Part shown: one piece after another, positions 5,141 through 9,922 of the stretch | Layout: each line of letters starts with the position of its first letter | How positions within the stretch are numbered: the first letter of the stretch is position 1 | Origin: SG8-41 sp032123035 | GTDB lineage: Bacteria > Pseudomonadota > Gammaproteobacteria > Burkholderiales > SG8-41 | Direction of reading: 5' to 3' | Length of the DNA: 9,922 bases | NCBI GenBank assembly: GCA_032123035.1 | Contig: JAQBFV010000267.1 | Span: forward strand, 1-9,922 | Position numbers and translations under genes: made by a program | Notes under the pieces: generated by a model | Seen by the model: only the letters and a program-made list of their open reading frames with translations | What the model was told of the DNA's origin: nothing | Database searches by the model: none

Positions 5141-7270
5141 CTACGCCAACGCCGAAATGACCTTGTCGCGCGTAAACGGCAAGTCGCGCAGCCGCGCGCC
5201 GATCGCATTAAATACCGCGTTTGCAATAGCCGAGGCAGTAGGACCCTGGGTTCCCTCGCCCGCACCCAGCGGCGGCAACTCGGGTCGGTTGATTATCGTC
5301 ACTTCGACCTGCGGGATCTCCTCGAACGTCAATATGGGGTAATCGTCCCAGGTCTGCGTGAGCACCCGCTCGCGGTCGAACTGCACGGCCTCCTTGAGCG
5401 CCCAGCTCACCGTCTGGATGAGGCCGCCCTCGGTCTGATTGATGAGACCGTCGGGGTTGATCACCAGCCCGGCATCGATCGCCGCCCATGCCCGTTTCAC
5501 GCCAATCTCGTTGCCCATTTCCACTTCGACGATGACCGCGACGTAGCACGCTCCATTCTTGTAGCGGGCGAAGCCGACCCCGCGGCCGCGTGAGCCGTCC
5601 CCCTTCTCCCCCTTCTTCCACCCTGCCTTTGCCGCGACCATTTCGATGACCGCACGAGCGCGGGGATCCTTCAGGTGCCGCAGCCGGAATTCGACGGGAT
5701 CCGCGCCCGCCGCCGCCGCCAGCTCATCCATGAAGGACTCGATCGCAAACACGTTCGCTGTGGCGCCGAGCGCGCGCATCGCGGATACACGCAGCGGCAT
5801 GCGCTTGATCAAACGATTGGTGACGCGCTGGTTCGGGAACTCGTAGATCGGAATCGCATTGCGATGACTGCCGCCACCCGGCAGCGGCGGATTGCGCGGC
5901 GGTGAGGGCTCGTGCGGCTGCGCCAGGTGCCAGGCCGCGATCAGGTTGACGCCTTTCTGCGCGCCTGGCCGCGTGCTGTGGGAGTTGCTCCAGATATCTT
6001 CCACCCAATCGACGATGTTGCCGTCCGCGTCGAGGGAGGCCTTGAGCTTCACCACCATGGCCGGTCCATACGGCTCCCACATGAATTCGTCCTCACGCAT
6101 CCATTGCACCCGCACCGGGCGCCCCGGCGCCGCGCGCGCAAGCAAAGCCGCATCGAGGGCCACGTCGTCGGCCCCGTTGTGCCCGTAGCAGCCAGCGCCG
6201 TCGCAATGGATGACGGTAATGCGTTCCGGCTCCACCGCCAGCACCTTGGAGAGATCATGCCGCAGCGGGTAGATACCCTGGCTGTGCGTCCAGATCGTAA
6301 AGCGTCCCTTATCGAACGATGCCAGCGCGCACGAAGGGCCAATCGTTGCGTGCGCTATGTAAGGCCGCGTGTATTCTGCCTCGAGCGTTTTGGCGGCCTG
6401 CCCGGCTGCCACCTTGTCGCTCTTTTCGCTGATCACCTCGTCTTCGCTCACCTCCTTTAGAAGGAAACGCGGATTCGTGTTCTCCGGCAACGTGGCCCGC
6501 TCTTCCCAGCGCGCAATCCGTTTGATCCGCTGCAGCGTCCGAATGGCCTGGTCCTCGCGCTCCGTGACCACACCCACGAAGCTGCCGTCGCGCACGACTG
6601 CCACGACCCCTGGCATCGCACGCACTTCGGCCTCGTCCAGCGCTGTGAGCTTAGCCCCGTAACTCGGCGGGCGGGCCACACGTCCATGGAGCATGCCCGG
6701 TAAATCGAGGTCATGGACGTAGCTTGGCGTGCCGCTCACCTTTGCCGGAATATCGCGGCGGGGAACCGCCGTGCCAATCACGCTATGCTGCGCAGCCGGT
6801 TTGGGCGGGACCTGCCCGGTTGCCTCGCGCGCGAGCAAATCGTCCGTCGCGATATCCCAATAGGTCACGCGGCCGCCGCTGCGCGCCGTTACGGTACCGT
6901 CGGTAACGGAAAGCTGCTCGAGAGAGACACCGAGTTGCGCGGCGGCCCGCTGCATGAGCAAATCACGGGCTTCCGCGGCGGCGTAACGCAGCGCGGCGCC
7001 GCCGTCGGTAATGGACTGGCTTCCGGAAGTCATCCCCTCATCGGGGCTGTAGCTCGTGTCCGTGGGCGCGAGCCGAATGCGTCCCAGCGCAACGTCCAGC
7101 TCCTCGGCAACGATCTGGGAGAGCGCCGTGAGGATGCCCTGCCCGATTTCCACCTTGCCCGGAAAAACGGAAACGGTACCGTCGCGATTGATTCGCAGCC
7201 AGCGGTCGAGTTGGCGGTTCGCATTGAGGCTGCCGGGAAGCTTGCGCGGCGTAGTTTCTGCTGTACTCAT
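5141..7270 (-). CDS. Molybdopterin-binding large subunit of a xanthine dehydrogenase-family hydroxylase (isoquinoline 1-oxidoreductase beta-type)
   Basis: The 709-residue subunit carries the molybdenum cofactor of a two-subunit hydroxylase that uses water to hydroxylate N-heterocycles or oxidise aldehydes. It fits the isoquinoline-1-oxidoreductase (IorB) branch. The N-terminus reads LRINRDGTVSVFPGKVEIGQGILTALSQI..., with EGMTSGSQSITDGG shortly after. The middle has the aldehyde-oxidase a/b-hammerhead region (IPAKVSGTPSYVHDLDLPGMLHG), MRALGATANVFAIESFMDELA, and the C-terminal GAGEGTQGPTASAIAN, whose Glu672 is the expected catalytic base. No twin-arginine signal or cytochrome domain is present. 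The ATG at 7270 overlaps the stop of the small-subunit gene by four bases (ATGA), so the two are translationally coupled. An upstream in-frame ATG at 7336 lies inside the small-subunit gene and is not needed. No accessory gene (XdhC-like) or third FAD subunit is in the window, so electrons probably go to a separate acceptor. The substrate is unknown. Confidence 0.9.
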   Translation of the reverse strand: MSTAETTPRKLPGSLNANRQLDRWLRINRDGTVSVFPGKVEIGQGILTALSQIVAEELDVALGRIRLAPTDTSYSPDEGMTSGSQSITDGGAALRYAAAEARDLLMQRAAAQLGVSLEQLSVTDGTVTARSGGRVTYWDIATDDLLAREATGQVPPKPAAQHSVIGTAVPRRDIPAKVSGTPSYVHDLDLPGMLHGRVARPPSYGAKLTALDEAEVRAMPGVVAVVRDGSFVGVVTEREDQAIRTLQRIKRIARWEERATLPENTNPRFLLKEVSEDEVISEKSDKVAAGQAAKTLEAEYTRPYIAHATIGPSCALASFDKGRFTIWTHSQGIYPLRHDLSKVLAVEPERITVIHCDGAGCYGHNGADDVALDAALLARAAPGRPVRVQWMREDEFMWEPYGPAMVVKLKASLDADGNIVDWVEDIWSNSHSTRPGAQKGVNLIAAWHLAQPHEPSPPRNPPLPGGGSHRNAIPIYEFPNQRVTNRLIKRMPLRVSAMRALGATANVFAIESFMDELAAAAGADPVEFRLRHLKDPRARAVIEMVAAKAGWKKGEKGDGSRGRGVGFARYKNGACYVAVIVEVEMGNEIGVKRAWAAIDAGLVINPDGLINQTEGGLIQTVSWALKEAVQFDRERVLTQTWDDYPILTFEEIPQVEVTIINRPELPPLGAGEGTQGPTASAIANAVFNAIGARLRDLPFTRDKVISALA

Positions 7271-7731
7271 TGTCTCAGCTCCTTCGCCGCGCGCTCTATG
7301 GCGTGCAGGATACGTTGATGCGTGCCGCAGCGGCACAGATTACCCTTGAGTGCAGTGCGGATCTCGCTCCCGGTCGCCTTCGGATTCGCGTCGAGCAAGG
7401 CCTTGGCCGCCATGATGATGCCGGTTGCGCAGTAGCCGCACTGGGCAGCCTGCTCGGCGATGAACGCCTCCTGCAGCGGGTGCAGCTTTCCGTTCCGGGC
7501 GATGCCCTCGATCGTCGTGATCGCCTTGCCGATCGCGGCCGATGCCGGCACATCGCAGGACTGGACGGCTTTGCCATCGATGATCACGGTGCAGGCGCCG
7601 CATTGTCCAAGCCCGCAGCCATAGCGCGCGCCCTTCAGTTTGAGATCATTGCGCAGGACGTAGAGCAGCGGTGTTTCCGGATCTGCGGCTACCTCGTGCT
7701 TCTTGCCGTTGACGGTCAGAGTAATGGCCAC
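7267..7731 (-). CDS. [2Fe-2S] small subunit of the same molybdenum hydroxylase (isoquinoline 1-oxidoreductase alpha-type)
   Basis: This 154-residue electron-transfer subunit carries two [2Fe-2S] clusters. The N-terminal plant-ferredoxin-type cluster has CGLGQCGAC with Cys39, Cys44 and Cys47, plus Cys59. The C-terminal helical domain has CGYC (98, 101) and CRC (133, 135). All eight ligands are present. I chose the GTG at 7731, which has GGAG eight bases upstream and gives a protein starting AITLTVNGK, as in the family. An ATG at 7776 would add 15 residues, has only pyrimidine-rich DNA before it, and would place the 7758-7773 palindrome inside the gene. The stop overlaps the large-subunit start as ATGA, giving an operon order of small then large. 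It passes electrons from the molybdenum centre to an external acceptor. Its promoter should lie in 7732-7860. Confidence 0.93.
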   Translation of the reverse strand: MAITLTVNGKKHEVAADPETPLLYVLRNDLKLKGARYGCGLGQCGACTVIIDGKAVQSCDVPASAAIGKAITTIEGIARNGKLHPLQEAFIAEQAAQCGYCATGIIMAAKALLDANPKATGSEIRTALKGNLCRCGTHQRILHAIERAAKELRQ

Positions 7732-7757
7732 GTTAGGGTCTCCAGGGTTGCTCGCGT

Positions 7758-7773
7758 CCGGCTCGCGAGCCGG
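7758..7773. promoter_or_regulatory. Perfect 16-bp palindrome, candidate operator of the hydroxylase operon
   Basis: CCGGCTCGCGAGCCGG is perfectly self-complementary and centred about 35 bases before the GTG of the small-subunit gene. It could be an operator for a dimeric regulator or form a hairpin in the leader RNA. If translation started at the ATG at 7776 it would instead be coding DNA. Confidence 0.4.
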
Positions 7774-7812
7774 CATATCAAAGAAAAAACAGGAGGTTAT
7801 TTATCTTCATTG

Positions 7813-7859
7813 AGCCGGATGCGCACGGCAGTGCGTATCCGGCTGCGGGCTCGTTTTTT
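7813..7859 (+). repeat. REP-like hairpin followed by T6 between divergent genes
   Basis: AGCCGGATGCGCAC (7813-7826) pairs with GTGCGTATCCGGCT (7831-7844) around a GGCA loop, 14 pairs with one G-U. A second GGCTC (7848-7852) can compete for the same 5' arm, and six Ts follow (7854-7859). The arms GCCGGATGCG and TATCCGGC closely match the enterobacterial REP palindrome as I remember it. With its T run the element could also terminate plus-strand RNA, yet no plus-strand gene lies just upstream. It may therefore insulate the DUF465 gene from antisense transcription. Confidence 0.6.
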
Positions 7860-7919
7860 GAAATGTTTGGGTTTATACTGACTTCGTATCGTTTACCGTT
7901 GGTATGGAGGATTATGCCC

Positions 7920-8129
7920 ATGATACATACCACCGAAGTCGACTCGGTCAAAGTGAAGATCAACCAATTACAGCTTGAGCACCGAGACCTCGATGACGTG
8001 ATATTACAACTTTCGCAAAGCTCCGCCCAAGACCAGATCCAGCTGCAACGCCTCAAGAAACGAAAACTTTTCCTGAAGGACCAGATCGCGCTGCTCGAGC
8101 GCCAGCTCGAGCCCGATATCCTCGCCTGA
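7920..8129 (+). CDS. DUF465 (YdcH-family) small coiled-coil protein
   Basis: This 69-residue cytoplasmic protein is almost entirely helical. The HRDLDDVILQLSQSS segment (about residues 21-35) followed by LQRLKKRKLFLKDQIALLERQLEP (about 42-65) is the pattern of the DUF465/YdcH family: two antiparallel amphipathic helices with a conserved LKKRKL..KD.I core. The function of the family is unknown. I chose the ATG at 7920 because GGAGG (7906-7910) is nine bases upstream; the ATG at 7914 is only three bases from it, and the ATG at 7863 would add an unrelated hydrophobic leader. It stands alone, divergent from the hydroxylase operon and convergent with dsbB. CCGGGC/GCCCGG (8149-8164) after the stop can form a short hairpin but has no T run. 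Confidence 0.9.
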   Translation: MIHTTEVDSVKVKINQLQLEHRDLDDVILQLSQSSAQDQIQLQRLKKRKLFLKDQIALLERQLEPDILA

Positions 8130-8233
8130 TCGCGAACCGCGGCATTTTCCGGGCGCTCGCCCGGGCCGTGCCGCGCCTGTTACCAGCAGTGCCGCCTCTC
8201 CTCCCAATGGACCGACAATAGCTTATTCTTGCG

Positions 8234-8746
8234 CTAAGTGCGCAGTGCGCGAGTCAGAACGAGCACCGTCAAGAAAACGGCGAAGGCCCCGAACAGCACG
8301 AACCACAGCAACGACCACCCCGCAATCGACAGTCCCAGGAAGGTCCAACCGGTTTCCGCGCACTCCCCAGTCCCCGAGAGTACTTTCCGGAGTATTTCCG
8401 AAACCGGAAACTGCTGCAGCATGAAATCCAGATCCGGTCCGCACGCGGGCACGCGATCCTTGGGCAGGTGCTGCAACCAAACGTGGCGCCCCGCGATTCC
8501 CGTTCCGATACCCGCGACGAGGAATAGCAGCACGCCGTAGACGATCGCCCCGACGCGGGCCGGTCCGTGCAGCGCCGCGATAAAAAAGATGCCCCCCAGC
8601 GCGACCCAAGTGATCCGTTGCAGTATGCACAGCGGGCACGGCTCCTGGCCTTGAAAGTGCTGCAGATAGAGCGCAAAACCGATCATGCCGGCGCACGCCA
8701 GAAAGCCGGCAAGGTAACCGAGACGCAGATGCAAACGCGAAAACAT
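8234..8746 (-). CDS. dsbB: Disulfide bond formation protein B (DsbB)
   Basis: This 170-residue inner-membrane protein reoxidises periplasmic DsbA and passes the electrons to quinone. It has four hydrophobic segments, and the family cysteines fall where they should: the CPLC pair at 37/40 in the first periplasmic loop, with Arg44 four residues later (the quinone-site arginine of E. coli DsbB), and the second pair at Cys102 (PACGPDLDFML) and Cys129 (GTGECAE). Length and spacing nearly equal E. coli DsbB (Cys41/44/104/130). The ATG at 8746 begins directly at the first transmembrane approach, MFSRLHLRLGYLAGF. No clear Shine-Dalgarno precedes it, only TTACCAAGC. It is divergent from arfB and convergent with the DUF465 gene; no DsbA is in the window. 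Confidence 0.96.
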   Translation of the reverse strand: MFSRLHLRLGYLAGFLACAGMIGFALYLQHFQGQEPCPLCILQRITWVALGGIFFIAALHGPARVGAIVYGVLLFLVAGIGTGIAGRHVWLQHLPKDRVPACGPDLDFMLQQFPVSEILRKVLSGTGECAETGWTFLGLSIAGWSLLWFVLFGAFAVFLTVLVLTRALRT

Positions 8747-8890
8747 GCTTGGTAATCTAACTCGCGGAGAAAAGGCCTGAACTCAACTGGTGAATTCTAA
8801 CAAAAATACGCATGCCTACGGCGGCCACATCTTGAGCCCGAGATCCGTACCGGCGCTCGTGTGTCGTGAATGACGCAAGGCCACTTCGGG

Positions 8891-8919
8891 TTGTGGGGCA
8901 CCCCGCGGCCCCGTACACT
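8891..8919 (+). promoter_or_regulatory. Sigma-70-type promoter placed for a leaderless arfB transcript
   Basis: TTGTGG (8891-8896) and TACACT (8914-8919) are separated by exactly 17 bases. Transcription would start near 8926, which is the A of the arfB ATG, and that gene has no Shine-Dalgarno. The -35 matches consensus at three of six positions and the -10 at four of six, so this is a moderate prediction. Confidence 0.42.
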
Positions 8920-8925
8920 TTGCCC

Positions 8926-9348
8926 ATGATCAGGGTTACGCCGGACATAGAGCTCAACGAGAAGGAGATCAGTCTCTCTTTCATCCGCGCGTCGGGTCCG
9001 GGCGGGCAGAATGTCAACAAGGTCTCCACCGCCGTGCAATTGCGCTTCGACATACGGCACTCGCCCTCGCTGACGTACGGCGTGCGCCAGCGGCTGGAGC
9101 GGCTTGCCGGCCATCGCGTCAGTTCTGCCGGCGTCCTGGTCATCACCGCGCAACGCTTCAGCAGCCAGGAGCGAAACCGCCGCGACGCGATCGCACGCCT
9201 CGTAGCTCTCGTTGGCGAGGCCGCGCGCCCGCCCAAGATACGTCGCCCGACTCGCCCCACGCGAGGCTCGCGCGAGCGGCGGCTGGAATCGAAGCGCCGC
9301 CAGAGCGAAATCAAGCACGGCCGCCGCCGTCGATTCGATCTCACATAA
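8926..9348 (+). CDS. arfB: Alternative ribosome-rescue factor B (peptidyl-tRNA hydrolase, YaeJ)
   Basis: This 140-residue protein releases nascent chains from ribosomes stalled on mRNAs without a stop codon. The catalytic GGQ motif is at residues 26-28 within FIRASGPGGQNVNKVSTAV, the release-factor catalytic domain signature. The domain ends near residue 100 and is followed by a long basic tail (PKIRRPTRPTRGSRERRLESKRR...), which in this family enters the empty mRNA channel of the stalled ribosome. Length equals E. coli ArfB (140). The short size and lack of codon-recognition domains rule out RF1/RF2. I chose the ATG at 8926 from the family N-terminus (IRVTPDIELNEKEI). An in-frame ATG at 8866 would add 20 residues unlike the family. 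There is no Shine-Dalgarno, and a -10 hexamer ends seven bases before the ATG, consistent with a leaderless message. Confidence 0.95.
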   Translation: MIRVTPDIELNEKEISLSFIRASGPGGQNVNKVSTAVQLRFDIRHSPSLTYGVRQRLERLAGHRVSSAGVLVITAQRFSSQERNRRDAIARLVALVGEAARPPKIRRPTRPTRGSRERRLESKRRQSEIKHGRRRRFDLT

Positions 9349-9436
9349 TGGCAGGGCGCGCCGGCGCCGCGATAACGCTTTCCAGTTCGGCGGTGTCCAA
9401 CAGGCGCTGGATGGACTGCCTCTCCTGAGAGTGTCT
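9341..9436 (-). pseudogene. Possible C-terminal remnant of a gene, cut by the repeat cluster
   Basis: Read leftward, this segment encodes ALRHSQERQSIQRLLDTAELESVIAAPARPAIM and then a stop, overlapping the last eight bases of arfB. The stretch looks like a real helical protein end, with codons rich in G or C at the third position. Upstream of about 9440 the same frame turns into low-complexity repeat-derived sequence with no start that makes sense. I do not recognise the parent gene. Chance coding is a real alternative. Confidence 0.2.
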
Positions 9437-9456
9437 TAGCGCCCCTAAAAAATAAC

Positions 9457-9749
9457 CGTCGAGCCCCACCCCCACCCTGCGCCCGCGGAGGGCGGAGCAG
9501 GTTCCAAGCGCATTGTGCTTGGATGGTGCGTCGTAGGGCGGAAGAGGGGCCCCTCTGGGGATCTGACCCCGGAGACGCGCACGGGATCGGCATTGGAACG
9601 ACGCGCCCTTGATCGGCTCCACGGTCGCATCCCGCAAGCGGGTCCCTGCTCCACGTTGCGCCGATCCCTGCTCCACGTTTCGGCGCACCCTCTCCCTGAG
9701 GGCGAGGGGAAATGTCGAGTGCGGAAGTAGCACCTAACCATTTCCGCAC
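9457..9749. repeat. Cluster of hairpins and short repeats (candidate decayed non-autonomous element)
   Basis: In under 300 bases I find many small inverted repeats. CCTGC/GCAGG (9476-9501) encloses GCCC/GGGC; CCAAGC/GCTTGG spans 9504-9522. AGAGGGGCCCCTCT (9543-9556) is a perfect 14-bp palindrome, followed by GGGG-N6-CCCC (9557-9570) and CCCGC-AA-GCGGG (9631-9642). CCCTCTCCC-TGA-GGGCGAGGG lies at 9688-9708 and GTGCGGAA/TTCCGCAC at 9719-9749. No protein gene is credible across it. The CCCTCTCCC...GAGGG unit resembles intergenic repeats common in Proteobacteria, as I recall. No transposase or clear target-site duplication is visible. Confidence 0.55.
9643..9686. repeat. Two-copy 22-bp tandem repeat
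   Basis: TCCCTGCTCCACGTT occurs at 9643-9657 and again at 9665-9679, giving a 22-base period; the intervening GCGCCGA is imperfectly kept as TCGGCGC. It lies inside the hairpin cluster. Confidence 0.7.
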
Positions 9750-9822
9750 CAAAGAGATGGAGCTACCTGGCCACTGTACTGCAAACCGCTACTGCGAACC
9801 GCCTGACACAAGGATTTTAGTT

Positions 9823-9853
9823 AAAAAACGAGCGGCCTACCCGCTCGTTTTTT
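9823..9853. terminator. Bidirectional intrinsic terminator
   Basis: AAAAAACGAGCGG (9823-9835) and CCGCTCGTTTTTT (9841-9853) form a perfect 13-base inverted repeat around a CCTAC loop, giving a GC stem with a T6 tail on both strands. It is about 475 bases after arfB, so it may serve a gene entering from the right, or mark the end of a transcript crossing the repeat cluster. No gene is seen in 9754-9822 or 9854-9922. Confidence 0.85.
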
Positions 9854-9922
9854 GAAGCGCGCAATTTAATCGCCAATCCCGCGAACCGTCAAGGGCACTC
9901 AGCCACCGGCGACACCGAGGGG

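Noticed and set aside
8149..8164. CCGGGC/GCCCGG hairpin after the DUF465 gene as a terminator
   Set aside because: The stem is only six pairs and no T run follows; too weak to call an intrinsic terminator.
9643..9686. CRISPR-like direct repeats
   Set aside because: Only two copies with a 7-base gap, no spacers of proper length and no cas genes; a simple tandem duplication.
8757..9752. 331-codon open frame on the minus strand
   Set aside because: It is antisense to arfB and continues through the repeat cluster; the protein is Arg/Ser/Pro-rich without motifs, while arfB on the other strand has a clear GGQ domain.
9760..9775. tRNA-like 5' end (GGCCAGGTAGCTC on the minus strand)
   Set aside because: The similarity stops after the first dozen bases; no D-loop, anticodon stem or T-loop can be folded, so it is not a tRNA.

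Overview
The window is GC-rich bacterial chromosomal DNA. A quinone-linked DsbB, a YhgN-type MarC membrane protein, an ArfB ribosome-rescue factor and a DUF465/YdcH small coiled-coil protein together point to a proteobacterium, most likely a gammaproteobacterium or a close relative. The species cannot be fixed from the sequence. There are nine credible protein genes, no rRNA or tRNA, no CRISPR array and no recognisable transposase. Most genes are housekeeping or metabolic. The unusual content lies between the genes.

Layout, left to right. Bases 1-875 (minus) encode most of an NMT1/THI5-like ABC-transporter substrate-binding protein that runs off the left edge. Its expected signal peptide sits in a different reading frame just upstream, which suggests a frameshift. 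Divergent from it, 1157-1753 (plus) encodes a YhgN/MarC membrane protein. It ends at a long inverted repeat and faces 1859-2587 (minus), a secreted protein of unknown function whose N-terminal half resembles the SurA N-domain. A 657-base gene-poor stretch follows, and then a serine/threonine dehydratase of PLP fold type II (3245-4219, minus). DnaA-box nonamers lie on both sides of this gene.

Bases 4220-4988 form a compact cassette. Two small dyads, an AT-rich stretch and a good sigma-54 -24/-12 match precede a 76-residue protein of unknown function (4701-4931), which ends in a textbook terminator. Next comes an inverted 'GCAAAG' repeat. Bases 5141-7731 (minus) are a two-gene operon for a molybdenum hydroxylase of the isoquinoline-1-oxidoreductase type: the [2Fe-2S] subunit first, then the molybdopterin subunit, joined by a 4-base ATGA overlap. 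The gap between this operon and the divergent DUF465 gene (7920-8129, plus) holds a perfect 16-bp palindrome and a hairpin that looks like an enterobacterial REP element. dsbB (8234-8746, minus) and arfB (8926-9348, plus) are divergent. arfB has no Shine-Dalgarno and a promoter placed for a leaderless transcript. The last 570 bases contain a possible gene remnant, a dense cluster of hairpins and short repeats, and a bidirectional terminator.

The genes do not form one obvious pathway. The only firm functional unit is the molybdenum hydroxylase pair. No clearly new defence or mobile system is visible. The best leads are the putative sigma-54-controlled small gene, the possibly leaderless arfB, the frameshifted transporter gene and the unusual variety of intergenic repeat families.
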